A stretch of DNA of 64,000 nucleotides, from positions 1,984,001-2,048,000 of the forward strand of contig NC_091882.1 of NCBI RefSeq assembly GCF_019399895.1, in the 5' to 3' direction. Of the stretch, positions 22,174 through 35,477 are shown piece by piece; the stretch's first letter is position 1, and every line of letters starts with the position of its first letter. Below the pieces are notes generated by a model that did not search any database, was not told the origin of the DNA, and saw only the letters and a program-made list of their open reading frames with translations. Made by a program: the position numbers and the translations under genes. Source of the DNA: Cardiocondyla obscurior (lineage: Eukaryota > Arthropoda > Insecta > Hymenoptera > Formicidae).

Positions 22174-24889
22174 AATGCGGGAATTATTTAATAATGGAAT
22201 TGCAACTCGACAGGGAAAACTACGGTGACAAAATGTTGACATTTTCGCTCGCTTTTAAAGTGGAGAAGGAAAATTTGATCACGCCACTTCGGTTCTCCGA
22301 TAGCGATGTTTACAAACGAGGTTTTAACGCGGAGGATATAAATCCGCCGATGCAAGAAATATTCAGCCGCTACAGGCAATTAATTCGTCAAATAATTTGC
22401 CGTGACGATGAATGTACGCCGTATTTTTCTCCGTGAAAAAGTGCTAATTCCATAATGCTCTCTGATATAAAAAGAAAAAAAAATACGAAAAAGGAGATCG
22501 TTTTCATTTGGCGAAATCGTGAACAGAGAACGTAATGTTTGTGTAGCGTGCGAATCTCACGTGAATAGTGTGTATGTACTATCTAACAAGGACTGTTAGG
22601 AAGTGCAACTTGCGAGAGAGCGGTCGCAAAGCTGAGGACTTTTGCTGCCGAAGTCACATCTCCTAGCACGACGATCTATACATCGCGTCCAATTAAAATT
22701 CTGTAAAGGGATATGTGCGCCGTGAAAACACCGTTAACCGTTAATTAATGCGTTCCTCGGAGTCTGATCTGCAAACGTATCGAATTACGATTCCGCGAAT
22801 CGTGCACGTGCACGACTTTGTGAGAAGAAGGTCGCGCTCTTTCATCGCGACCAGATATTTTTATATTTTGCATTTTAAAAAGAGAGAACCGTCGTGCTAA
22901 AAGAAGACGGGAGATGCAGTGCAGCGTCATCGAATCTGTATACGTTTCTCCTTGTGCGTAGGAGTCAATATTTCATTAAAACTCAGATTTCACGGCAGAT
23001 TTTTATTTAAACCGACGCATTTATTACGACGGCCGCATATCCCGTTCGTAGAAAAGAACCGACCGATTCGGAAACGAATATGCTTGTATGTCGTAATTAA
23101 TATCGATAGCAATCGGCTTTGTCGGCTGCCGTCCACCGGCGGATGCTGCGACATAACGTTATTGACACGGTGGTGCGCAGGGAGGATGTAAACGCTTTAT
23201 TGCGACTACAATTATTTACAGAGCGCGACACGGTAATTTCCAAGCGTGTTCGTTGATTCCGTAAATTTCGAGCGAAATTAATAATCAGCACAAATATTAA
23301 TTGCGCGAGCGATGGCGACCGTCGGGCAGGGACGTTCAGCGGCTTATTCTTTTGCACTCGGAAAGAGAAAGGCCGATGAAACGCTACTCTATCGTGATAG
23401 CGATAGAATATCGTTTCTGCCGATTGATCGCGTAGGAAAATAATTGCGGAGAGCAATGTTAAATCATTCTCATTCCGAAGGGAGGAAGTCCCGTCTTGGT
23501 GGAGAGGGATCTCGATGGAACGCGCATTAATTTTGCCGAACGGCAATTAGGCATCAATCCGATAATATTACGAAGCTTGAGTGTGCTGATCGGCATTTTT
23601 ACTCCGAAAACGAGCGCGTTTCTGGGATTACACGTGCCGCGCTCTGCGACTTTTCATCCCCCATTTGCGCTTCAGCCGTGCCGGATTTGTGTACGCGCGC
23701 GTGTCTTTGATCTCTAATGAATCGTGCCCACCGCGATTACATAATACGGCGAATTACACCTGTTATATATACGGCACGTTAATGAGAATTGTCTCGAGGG
23801 TCTTTGCAGCCGTCGAACTTCAAGGCGGCTCTAATTACACGCCCAGAAAAAATGTTACCATCGTATCGCGTAATTTATCGCGATTACGTCTGTATTTATG
23901 CGAACATTTTTATTAACGGCCAGTTATTAATTAAGTTTCGCGAGTACGGCGAACCCCCAGATAAAATTGCGACGAGAAAACGGTTCCGCGTTCGCGGGGT
24001 AATTTCTTTTAACGAATCGTCCGACAGAGCCGGGTGAAGATTGTATCGGGGGTTCGCTTTACGCGCGATCGAAACGAAAACGCTTCTGCTTTTCCTCGAG
24101 AGGGTATAGTTTACGCATGCGAGGGAGTGAGAGAGGTATCATCGATCTACCCCGACTGTGCATTGTATTTGATGACAGTACACGAACGGTGCACACACGG
24201 TAGTTTCGTTACTTATAGGCCCTCTGTATAAATACATACACGTTCGCTTTTATATATATATATATAACAGCGGAGAGTGTCATGTGTCACCCACGTAAGG
24301 GTGACGTTGCGATTTCTCTCCCTCTTCCTGGTCCCTCCACCGGCTGGGACACGTGATATCGATAATCGTAATAATAAATGCGGCACAGGTGGAACTGTGT
24401 TTCTAAACACGGCCGTCGAGCTAGATCGAGCTTGAAAACATGCTACTTAAAGACAAATAAGTCGATAAGCTGAGCCGGGCGGAGGCGATGTAAAGACCCG
24501 CAAGGGTACCGTGATAAAGTCGGTGCCTGAAACCGATGGGGCGCTACCGCGATAGGGGTTGCTTCGTCACGATGGGGTATCGCGTTGTCGAAGGTCACTT
24601 GTGTCCCTGACGGGGTGATTTGATGTGACGTGCAATAAAAACTTACGACCGATATAATCGCTAAATTGCTCTCCATATGCGTGTTTCCATGGACCTCAAT
24701 TTTCTTCTAATTGCCTTTAGCTACTCTCGTACATTTATGAGGGGTGTAAAAAAAAAAAAGAGAGAGAAAGACGTCGAATCAATACAGAGCACTAGTAGTA
24801 GAGACTTGGATTTCGCTCCGATTTATGCGACTAAAGGAAGGAGGTGAAGAGGAGAGACGCTAATCTTTAATTCGTTTTAGGTGCAGACA

Positions 24890-27800
24890 ATGAGATGCAG
24901 GTCGCGAAGTCTGCAGACGCGCCGCAAAAGGTGGCCCTTGCGATTGGGTCTCTTTCTGATCTACGTCCTGGTGCAGTATGTGTCCTCTTCAAAAATCACG
25001 TCGACGTCGACCGAACCGACGACGTCGGTGCTGCTTACGAGCCCCGCACAGTGGACGTCAGAGCCGCCAGTGACTTCGATCAGCTCCACCGAGGAGGAGA
25101 CGATAGAAGAGACGACAACGGTTGCCGTGGAAGAGCCGAAGAAGATCAGTCAGCAGGCTAAAATCAACTTGAAGAACCACGGACGCTCGAATGTCGAAAA
25201 GAACATGCGAAATCAGGCTAAAGGAAATAAGAATGCAACGGAAACGCTACCGTCTAAACATAACCGAAGCACCACTACCATGGTGAGTATCCTCAGATCA
25301 TCTAAGCTCGATATAATTCAGATAGCTAAACGGAAAACATGAATTCTACGAAACTACAGATCTCGTTAAAAAATATAATATTAATTAAGAAAACTATAAA
25401 TTAAGTTGCGTTAGAAAGTAAAAAAATTAACATAAATGCAATTTACTACAAGCTTCGCTCAATTTCATCATCGATCTGCCAATTCTCTTGTTAGCGGTTT
25501 GCACATGCCGGCGGAAACACCCTGAGTATCTCGCAGCGCAGATGGATGCTAACGTCTCGAGAAAACAAGATTAGAGGATATTGCTCGGGTCGAGATACAT
25601 GACGTGTGCAGCACATGAGGATTGCGTAATACTGATGCGTCAGGCGTGATGCATCAGATATTACCGTTGCAGATTAATGTCGGCTTTGCATACAGAATGC
25701 ACGATTGCAATTAAATACGTCAATTTCAAAATCAATTTTATTTGTCTATCAATTACATTAATTGTGAATGGAGAATATTAATGATAATTGTATTATCAAT
25801 GTATTTTTATACATGTATTATTTTCTTTTTAACGATTCAGATCACTCCAACTACTGAGATGACAACGCCGTACCCGTATGCCACGGTGAGACCGCGAAGG
25901 ACCAACTGTTCGGCACCCGCAATAGAACAATTTCCGCGGCCGTTGATGGGCCCCGAGAGCAGAAAGCATGGGGGGCTTATAATACACATTCTTGCCGCTA
26001 TCTACACGTTCCTAGGCCTTGCCATTGTCTGCGATGATTACTTCGTCTCGAGTCTGGACAGGATCTGCGAAGGTGAGGACAAGTGAAGATCCCCTCTCTC
26101 TCCGGCGGATGTCGTTGAAATCAATAATCCCGTGACTTGCATCGAGTTACAGCATTAACGCGTAGTTTTGCACAAGAAGATTGTATTTCGTCATACGGAT
26201 CCGCTGCGAGACTCGTTCAAACGAGAATATCTCGTCGCTGTCTTTTTACCGTGCTGAGAAAAAAACTATTGTAGATATAACTAAAAATCTTCACGTTATA
26301 TATTTCTAACTTTTCTCCAGATATATACTATATTTTAAGTTGAACATATATTAATCACAAAACATTATATTTTTGGTTTAATGTTATAAATTCGATATAT
26401 TAACTTTTTTTTTTTTTGTTTTCAGAACTGAGACTATCTCCTGATGTCGCCGGTGCCACCTTCATGGCGGCCGGGTCTTCCGCGCCCGAACTGGCGACAG
26501 TTATCATCGGCGTGTTCTTCGCCAAGGACGACATTGGAGTGAGTATCGCGGTTGCGGTTGCGGTCATTCAATCACGTGTCGTATGCTTCACTGGATTTGT
26601 TCAGTATGACAGTTATATAAATGAATTTATATAATGTGCAAGCAATTATTTGCTTTTTCTTAATTGCATCACGTAACTTGATAACGAGCTAGACGGTTCG
26701 CTGATTAACGACACAGATTTCGGCAATCAAATAATTCCTCTTGTCGCGTTTCAGGTCAGTGGCGTTATTGGCAGCGCCGTTTTCAATATAATGTTCGTTA
26801 TATCGATTTGCGGCCTATGCTCAGCGACGGCCTCCAAATTAAACTGGTGGCCCCTCTGTCGAGACTGTTTTTTTTATGCGATCTCGATCCTAGTGATGCT
26901 TGGTACGATTTACAACGAGTCGATATCTTGGTAAGCATCTTGGTTGCATTTTAACTTGATTGCATCTGAAAATTAATGAACTTTAAGCACAAAATAAAAA
27001 TATATTTTTCAGGATGGAATCCTTATTTATGTTAATTATGTACGCGGTTTATTGCGTCGCGCTCTCGTTCAACGTTAAATTGGAACGTTGGGCGAAATCG
27101 TACAATATCCCATTCCTGCCGAAAGACGACGAACCTGCCGAGGAGAGTGCTCTAGTGAGTTACAGATCTTTGCAAGAAGATCGAGTGTCCTATACCGGCC
27201 CTAATTCGCCAGTCACCGACCAAATGAAAAATCAGGAAGGTAATTGTATAATTTTTTTCTATTCGTACGTTCTTTATATTTGTTTGTCCGAATCTGGACG
27301 TGTTCATCATTCCTCCAGGAAACGGTATTCAAGAAACGATCGAGCAGCAGCAGCAGCAGCAGCAACAGCAACAACACTCAATGGCACCGAGGCAACCTGA
27401 GTATTACAAAGCGAAGGAACCAGATCCCAATGAAGTGTCGCCTCTCGTGATGCCGACGGACGGTAGTAAATGGACCATGTTCACTTGGGGTCTTGTATAC
27501 CCCATTCATTTTATGTGTCGGGCGACAATGCCGGATTGCCGACAGGAAAAGTGGCGGAGCTGGTATCCTTTCACGTTTTGCATATCGATGATCTGGATCA
27601 GTTTCTACAGCTACATAATGGTGTGGATGATCACGATTATAGGTAACGTTATTCTTTAATTTGTAAGCAACTTTATTTTCCGACAAATAAAACTAATAAA
27701 GTGACCGATTTTACAGGTAGTACTCTAGGCATTCCCGACACTGTGATGGGCCTGACTTTTGTTGCCGCTGGTGTAAGCGTGCCAGACGCTCTTTCCTCGC

Positions 27801-28224
27801 TGGCGGTCATAAAAGAGGGTCTTGGCGACATGGCGGTCAGTAACGCTGTAGGCAGCAACGTCTTCGATATTCTGGTATGCCTGGGTCTCCCGTGGTTTAT
27901 ACAGACCGCTATGATACAGCCTGGATCGCACGTAAATGTCACCAGTAGAGGTATATCTATTTTTTAATTATGTAATTTATAAAACATGTTTAAATTCTGT
28001 ATTATTTATGTATCTTTTTATCAGGTTTGACATATTCCACCGTTTCCTTGTTATCGACGGTGATATTCCTAGTGTTGGCGACGCACCTCAATGGGTGGAA
28101 GCTAGACCGACGATACGGCGTAGTTCTGATGGTTTGGTATTTGATATTCATCGTGTTCGCGTCGCTTTACGAGCTCAACGTCTTTGGCGAAATGAATCCG
28201 CCAGTATGCGCTAGTCAGTTTTAA
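24890..28224 (+). CDS. K+-dependent Na+/Ca2+ exchanger (NCKX/SLC24 family, CG1090-like)
   Basis: There are eight coding exons: 24890-25282, 25841-26072, 26426-26538, 26755-26930, 27013-27239, 27319-27642, 27717-27950 and 28025-28224 (632 residues). An N-terminal hydrophobic signal or anchor and a Ser/Thr-rich region precede two membrane halves. Alpha-1 reads DVAGATFMAAGSSAPE with the essential Glu at 230. Alpha-2 reads GLTFVAAGVSVPD with Asp512, and SNVFDI gives Asp539. These correspond to human NCKX2 Glu188, Asp548 and Asp575; the last confers K+ dependence. The cytosolic loop carries a run of ten glutamines encoded partly by pure CAG. The plasma-membrane exchanger moves Ca2+ out against Na+ in, with K+ co-export. 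An acceptor at 24880 shows that the 5' UTR is spliced. The closest subtype appears to be fly CG1090, but this was not tested. Confidence 0.92.
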
Positions 28225-31200
28225 TGGAAAGACGTCTCGTTCATTTCCGACCTTTGCTTTGCTCAAAACGCGGTACGATCGTCCGGAGCAGAAGTTTTTG
28301 GTCGATTGGCTCGCGAACGATGACGCACGCTCGGTCGTAGATCGTCGTAAACGCTCAGCGACCTCGTTCGAACGTCCCTTTCCCCTTTCTTCTTCCTACT
28401 CGGTAACGAAGACAGAAGAGCTTAGAAGGTAGCTGCATGTTGGAAGGAAGTATGATTTTTAGCTTGCTACGAAATTGTTGATGCGGCTGTTTGAGATTTT
28501 AGATAAGAACGAGGGGCTTGCCGTTGAGCTTTTTTCTTTCTAGGCTGTTGTAGAAAATCTAGACAATATGTGCTCGCGCGTGAGTACACAGGCATTGTAT
28601 CTTATTGGTGCTATCAAAAGTGATAAGAGTACTTTACTTGCTTCCATTTAACTAACGAACTCCAATTAATTTTTCACAATTAAACGAAAGTACGAGATGT
28701 TTATAAATTTTCCCGAGCAACCTGGTTTTCAAACGGACAATACGGCTATCAGTATTATTATCGGCGGTGGCGTATTTCGTGGCAATTTATTTAAATAAAA
28801 AGTCGGCATTAAAATCGATTATATCGTATAGTTTCAAACTTCTCCAATCTAAACTCTTATTCACAGACCTCGTTGTACGTCGCGCGAGACTTAATCGAAT
28901 TGAATATAGAAAAGAGATGTGATATCATTTTATATCAGCCATATCGCGCAAATGCCTGAGTACCATGGAAGAGGGAATGCGTCTTGACAATTAATCGTTT
29001 TATATCCTAACGTTAGAGTAAAAGGATCCAGTAGAGATACAGCTTGTTAGAATAGATCCTAGGAGCGTCATATCTGCAGCTAAATGTTAAGACTGTTAAC
29101 GGTGTTGTGCGAATCGATGGAAGTTGATATCACTGCGGAATACTTAGAAAACGCGAAATATCCGACAAGAGTGGGCGAGAGAATCTCTTGGGGACCGTCG
29201 TTGCAGTCGTTAAGCGCGATCCTTATATTATCCAATACGATTTCGGAATACAACGTCTAATTGTATATTTTTCAATATATTTTCTATCGCGATATACGGA
29301 ACGCGACGTACTGCGTGAAATGTGAGATAAGAGGAAATATCCTTTGCGCGGTGACTATGATTTAGTTCTGGTTTCGTTATAAACGTGCTTTTGCCGCCAT
29401 ATAGGTGACCGATAGAAACGGGACTTCGCGAGATCAAAGGAGATCCCTCGTTAGCGAGAGTGTCAACGTAAAGTCACTTTTATTCCTAAAAGAGCAGCAA
29501 AAAGGAAAAAGAAGGGGAAGGAAAATGCCTTGAAGCGCCGCACGAAAAACCGACCGGGTGAATTATTTCACCCTGGCCGAGATTAAATTTGCATTCTTCG
29601 ACGCTGGCGACGCGCATTGAAAGTCGCGATAAAACAATGGAGCAAGCGAGATTTAATTCCGCGACCAAAGGAAAACGGAGAAGGGAAAGGGGGAGGGAGC
29701 GGGAGAATTGGTTCTCCATAAAAGCGAACGAGCGCTGAAAGTGACAATAATTAACGCAGCCTTATCCGATGAAAGTATCTACAACCAGCACTATTATACT
29801 GCGCGTTCCTTGAGACCGATTCGCGGAAGGATCACGTATAAATCGGTACACGGGCAAGAGGCGACCTCCATCCGCGGCAATAAATCGGCATACCTCCGCT
29901 TCCGGGATCCTTTGATCTTTCGAGCGCGCCGAATCGATATTGATAACGAATCGCGCGACGGAATTCCCGCAGGAATCGCACGAGAGGCTGCATCGGAAAA
30001 TTAAAAAAAAAAAAAAATCCGACTTATCTCGCGTGACTTATTCTTAATTCGCTTAACTGAGAAGCAATGGAATATTGCAATAATATAAAGTGTCAATAAT
30101 ATTAAATGTGTAGACATATAGTGGCGGTATTAAAAATTAAAGTATCGCCTAAAAGATATTTCTTTAAACGAAGAACTTGGGTCAATACGAATGAATAGTC
30201 AATATTCTGTTTTTTGTATATATGACTGAAAATCCTGCGAGCATTCTGTCGACGTAACTCGTTGGAACATTGAATATCTTTAATCGGTTGTTTCCTTGAT
30301 TGGGATGAAAAATTACGAACGCAGATACGGGAGTCTGTAAGAAATCGCAAGGATCGCGCAGACGCTTTAGTGTGATTATATAAATTTAGCATACATATAA
30401 TATATATATATGATATAATGCGAAGAAGCTTAGACTGTAATGACTATTGACCGTTCAACGTGTTTGTTCACTACGTTTGTCCGTTATTGTTAGCGCGTTA
30501 GAGCGATTTATGCGTATAAATTATTAATAATCATTATTACATATAAATATGTATTCGCGTCGCGATGCGTTTGACGGCGACGACGAGGCAACAAGTACGC
30601 GCCGAATGCCGTTTCGGTCGACCTGCGACATACATAGATGGTACAGAAAATGCAGCCGGACGGTCTGCAAACGTCCCGGCGTCAGACGCATCAACGCACG
30701 GCTTCCAGAATTTAGGAAGCGCCGAACCGCGACAGTAAAAAAAAAAGGCGCCTTAGATCTTCATTAAAAGCGGACCAGTCTCGCCGTCGATTACGCGGGT
30801 TCCACACCGCAGAGTCGATCGCATAATTCCTGGGGGAGAGGGGTACATCGAATCTGGTGAACAAACTTCGTTTGCGCGCATGAATAAGCGAGGATTGTCG
30901 AGGGCGCCTTTTGGAGATAAAAACTCCCTTCTCGGCTCTGAAAATATTCAAACGACAATTAAAACATCGATGGAGGTTTAATTAACTTAAAAAAAAAAAA
31001 TTTAGAAAGCGATAACGTGGCATTACCATCGCCCTCGACGAAGAGAACTGCGCGAGGACCCCGCGGATCCGCACCTCGAGTATCAACGAACGAAACGTTA
31101 AGGACTTAGAGTTTGCTAGGGGTCTACCGTCTAACTTTTGGCGACTTTTTTTTTCTTTTCCTTTGTGCAGGCCCGAAACCGTCGGTCAAAACGACGTCGA

Positions 31201-31755
31201 TCACTCGGGGAACCGATGGCGTTTAGAGTCAATTCACCTGTGGCAATTATTAGTAGTAATTAGAAAAGGCGGCTTAGAGGATGGGGAAAGAGGAGGGCAC
31301 GCATCCCTCTTCGTCCCCCAACTTTCAGGACGCGTCCGAACGTCGATCAATTCGAGGGTGTCCTTAATAGCGTGTAATTGAAGTCAATAACGTACCTTTT
31401 TAGACGTTTCTCTCTCATAATTGTAATTTTGTGAGTCGCCGCCCGTCCTTTGCGATGTTCTTTATTCACCTCCAGCGGTTCCCAGAGGATCGCACGAGGA
31501 GGCCGACGATATATCTTATCCTACAAACACCACACACATATAAACACACACGACACAGATACCGAGTACACTTGTACAAAACGCAGTAGGCAGGATAAAC
31601 GACATTAAAAAAAAAAAAAAAAAAAAAAACGAAAATGAAGGTAGAACGAAAGGGACGTAGCGGGGATCAGATCGTAATCGTGTTGTTGATCCACCGGGGT
31701 ATAATACGTAGATTTTATATCGCGATATTGTGTATATTTAAATTATACATTACCG

Positions 31756-31786
<31 letters not shown>

Positions 31787-33089
31787 ATACACATATATAT
31801 TACCTGATTAATTAAGTTTATACAGCCGTTTTTCCTCCATCTGCAGTATTATCCCAGTCTTCGCCGCGTATACGTTCGAATACGTTCGTACCTGTTAAAC
31901 CGCGAAGGAGAGAGCCCAACTCCCCGCCGTATGATAAGTCGTTTTATGATAAGTCCTCTCATTGAGTTTCTTCGCCGGAATCTCGTTCAATACCTCGTTT
32001 CGCATTTTGATCCTGCTTCTCTTCTTTGCAGCCAGGCAAGGCGCAGTCGATAACAGCTTCGAAAGTATAATTCTAACGAAATACAATTATATAGCCACTT
32101 AAGACATAGTTAAAAAGAAAATGGAACTGTATACAGCGTGAAGAAAGTAGACTTACAACGAATACAACGATATCGGCTGCTGCTGTGATAGCCATGCTAT
32201 GTTTCGTTCATACCGCTTTTAACCATCCAGGAAAGTTTCCTTATTTCATTTCTCTCTCTTCCGCGTCATTTACGAGTCGCCGTACAAAAAGAAGCATGTG
32301 CGAATCACCGGGATCTCTCCGACCTGTGTCTCTTTCCATCGTTATTCAAGTTTCTAGAAGTATATCCTAACGCGTCAATATATAATCTAGTCATAGCTTA
32401 TTACAACGTTATGTAAATAATTGTTCTACCAATGTCGCATATATATTAAAAAAAAAATATATATATATAAGTATTATATATATTTATAGATTTAAATATA
32501 TATATATTATATATATACATACATTTGGCAAATATATATACATATATATGTATGTATATTGAGAGTATACGTAGTAGTAAATACAGCGGGAGGTATAGAG
32601 AAAGCCTAAAGTACATATATATCTATATATATGTTATACATAATAAATTTATGCGCCGTATTTCGTCGCAGAGAGAGCTATGTACCGAATGGAAACAATT
32701 TAATATTATGCATACCTTGTTTAGCTTGAAAGCGGAAAGAAGGTAGACTAGTTACGTACTCTAATGTACTTAAAACGTTTCAACAATAAAGCTATTGCTA
32801 CCAATTAGAATCTTTGAGCCCGGCGAAACTATTATGCTGTCGTTTTAATTTTAAGAATTATGAATGAATCATAACGTCAAAGTTTTATCAATTGCACATT
32901 TATGTTACTGTCAAATGCACATTGATATTCGTCTGCGATTATTTTTTAACAGCCTATAAAAATTCACAATATGCAAAAAAAAAAAAATATATATATATAA
33001 AATATATACTATTTGCTTGCAATAGAAATATCGTAGGTCCTTGAAATTTACGACTTGAATAAAGAGGTACACGCAGACTTTTGGCGTGC
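28225..33089. other. exchanger 3' UTR and intergenic DNA
   Basis: No gene is recognised. Candidate plus-strand polyadenylation hexamers lie at 28794-28799 and 32785-32790. The stretch holds poly-A runs (for example about 31604-31629), a CA-rich patch near 31520-31560, and long TA microsatellites at 31755-31800 and about 32450-32550. Short open frames show no family features. Confidence 0.55.
31755..31800. repeat. TA dinucleotide microsatellite
   Basis: Alternating TA runs interrupted once or twice form a self-complementary tract. A similar tract lies at about 32450-32550. Confidence 0.8.
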
Positions 33090-34935
33090 TCAAGAATTCG
33101 TAGTTTTCTGCTCTAATTGACGCTGTGACTGTTGACTTTCCTCGTTGCATGGCATATTACGGCTCGACAGAGATTGCAGCTTAGGCGTACAATTGGTTAA
33201 AGTCGACTCGAGAGCGTAGAGTTTGTTGAGTTCCTGCCGAATGTGATTTAGACATTCCAGACGAACAATTCGCCTGTCTACATCCATCGAATTTTGATGG
33301 ATCCTCAAATCGTTGAACAATAACTGCCAGTTGTTTTCCAGGTCATGAGTCATCTTTTCAAAAGACTCTTGCTCCGTTTGTTCTTGCTGCACGGACGCAT
33401 CGTTCTAATAATAGAATAATATTTCTCGTAATAACTTCAAAAAATTTAGAGAGACAAATATAAAACGAAAAATTTTCAATATTATTAAATATATCGATTA
33501 AAATTAAAATATACATTAAATATATACTTTCGTCTTTTTGTCCGTAATCATGAGTATATGACCGATCGATTCGTAAAGATGAGTTTTCGTCATATCAAGA
33601 TCCAGCTTCGTCAGATCGGGTCCATTAGGCGTGAGTTCTCTTGACGGCCCAATAATTGACTGATCGATTTTTTCGGATGATTTGCTTGCTGTGCAACGAG
33701 AAGAGTTCGTAGGCTTTCTCGATTTTGCAGCTCTTGTGACATCGAGCTTTCGTGTTAAGAGTCTTTTGTCGTCTTCGTTCAACGTTATTGTCACCTCGGC
33801 GTCGCTTTGCTTCAATCTTTCTAGGTCGTCAGAAACGAGCTTCCTTCTCTCTTGGGTCTCGACGTCGCTTTCATTTTTCATCTTTGCGACGTACTCACCA
33901 TCCCCCATACCGATGTAGTGACGTCTTGATCTAGAATCCGGTACGCGCAACTTCCTCGGCTGGAAAACTTGCGGGGTGTACTCCTCGCTCTCGGAGCCTT
34001 CTTGCTCGTCCGGTGATCTTAGCTAAATTCGAAGACAATCGAGACAACGAAAAATTCTCTTTAGTTATTTTTAAAATCAAATTATATGTGTTTTTTTTTA
34101 TTTTTTGAATCATAGAAAAATTTTCTATATGTTAAAAAGCGATCATTGATACCTCAGGTTGGCTGTGACGATTGTGTTTCTTTAGGAATTTCTTGGCGGA
34201 ATAAGCTGCGATATCTTCTTCACTAGGCAGTTCAGAGTTCACAATGTTTCCTTCTTTCATCTTGTACAGATACTTATCATGTTCCAATCTTCGATGCCGA
34301 CGATTTTGCAGTTTCCTGAGGTAACAAGGATGAACATCCGTCTGACAGTCGTGCATGCATAGCTTTTGCGACAAAGGACTGCTCTGCGATTTTTTAATAG
34401 CCGAACTCACTGGTCCTGCGAAGACGTGCTCGCATCGATTTATCATTGCTTCTACGTTTCCCGAAGTTCTTGAAAAATAATCCGATTAGAGGAGTTATTA
34501 TCTCGTTGTAAATCAAATTTGTATAAATTTTATAAAAAAGGTTATAGTTAATTATTTAATTAATAGGTTTTTTTTTAATGAATCGGACGAGTTTCGAAGT
34601 AGATATTTTCACCTTAATCTGCTGGGCGAAACGAATCGTTGCCTATAAACCGGACAATGACAGAAAGGACAATGTTTTTCATATTTTTTTTTCTTCTTGT
34701 ACATCGCAATATTACGCAACGCATTCTTGTTTTGTGCACAATTAGAGCAGAGCTCATCGTAACAATACGATTCGGTGTATGTGTTCACTGGTATTTGCTT
34801 ATATAGTTCCATAGTTTCCTAAAATAAACCGAAACAAAATAAAAGAATTATCGACAGCTTGATCCTCTTAAAACTCACCATATCTTTTGTATTCAACGAT
34901 ATAGTTGGAGCAACGTCTCTTGCATTAAATGACAT
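33090..34935 (-). CDS. unrecognised 462-residue protein with paired Cys motifs
   Basis: There are five exons on the minus strand: 34879-34935, 34613-34818, 34153-34468, 33528-34022 and 33090-33404, with phases that close exactly. I do not recognise the family. Residues 38-74 hold CysX4Cys, CysX2Cys and, after a Lys-rich spacer, CysX2CysXCys (core C43, C46, C69, C72), which could bind zinc. The middle is basic and polar, with an acidic patch followed by VFQPRKLRVP. Residues around 240-300 and 370-440 are charged and helical, with possible coiled coil. There is no signal peptide or membrane segment, so a cytosolic or nuclear protein is likely. The start is the first ATG, near the CCAAT inverted repeat. 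Transcription is opposite to the neighbouring repeat-unit array and co-directional with huntingtin. Confidence 0.75.
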
Positions 34936-35477
34936 CAGAATTTCGCAGAGAAAGATCGCATTAAACTCATGCTACTAACACCGGTGCATAACTTCTATTT
35001 CTTGAGGAACGTGTAATAAATTCCGATCGCTCGACGTTTAATATATTCATGAGTTTAAAATCGGACATGTAAGAAAACCGATTAAAAAAATAGTATCCTA
35101 TCTGTAAAAAATTAGTGTGATTGATGATGATGTGTGATCTGAAACAATTGATGAAATGCATAAATTATAGCAAAATCTCAATTCCATTGTCGCCGTTTAA
35201 AGCCGACGCTAAATGGTTCTCTAGTTTGATCGCTGTGATTGGTCGGCGCGTAATATTCCCTAGCGCGCCGACCAATCACAGCGCTCCATCGATCGCCTGA
35301 TAGCAAGTTGGTAACAGACTGCAACACGTGCTGCTGCATACTGCTAGAGGACACGACGAGCACGCGGTTCGAGTTCGAAACGAAAATGCCGAGGCATCCG
35401 TGCGTCGTAGCCCGTTTCTCGTGTCGAATTCGAGAATTTGAGTCGGGACGGATCTAAAAGAGACGGTCGGGAGTGTC
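34936..35477. promoter_or_regulatory. region between the 462-residue gene and the tandem unit array
   Basis: AT-rich DNA next to the minus-strand start gives way to a CpG-rich interval from about 35180. It contains the CCAAT inverted repeat at 35231-35283. It is probably a bidirectional promoter, judging from its position and the CCAAT boxes. Confidence 0.4.
35231..35283. promoter_or_regulatory. perfect 20-bp inverted repeat with two CCAAT boxes
   Basis: The arms at 35231-35250 and 35264-35283 are perfectly complementary over 20 bases, with a 13-base AT-rich spacer. Each arm contains an ATTGG/CCAAT pentamer, the consensus for NF-Y. The rest of the arm is GC-rich. Confidence 0.7.

Larger units (their letters stand above)
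19608..24880. other. TTC1 3' UTR, intergenic DNA and 5' untranslated region of the exchanger gene
   Basis: No gene is recognised in these 5.3 kb. Two short ATG-initiated open frames (19749-20024, 91 codons; 22194-22436, 80 codons) show no family resemblance. The stretch 20590-21540 is GC/CpG-rich. A purine-rich tract lies near 20840-20900, and a GC-rich segment of unknown origin lies at about 24440-24680. The rest is AT-rich. Confidence 0.5.

Noticed and set aside
22194..22436. 80-codon ATG-initiated frame beside fold-back copy 2
   Set aside because: It has a plausible composition but starts just outside a mobile-element copy and matches nothing known to me. The evidence is too weak to call a gene.
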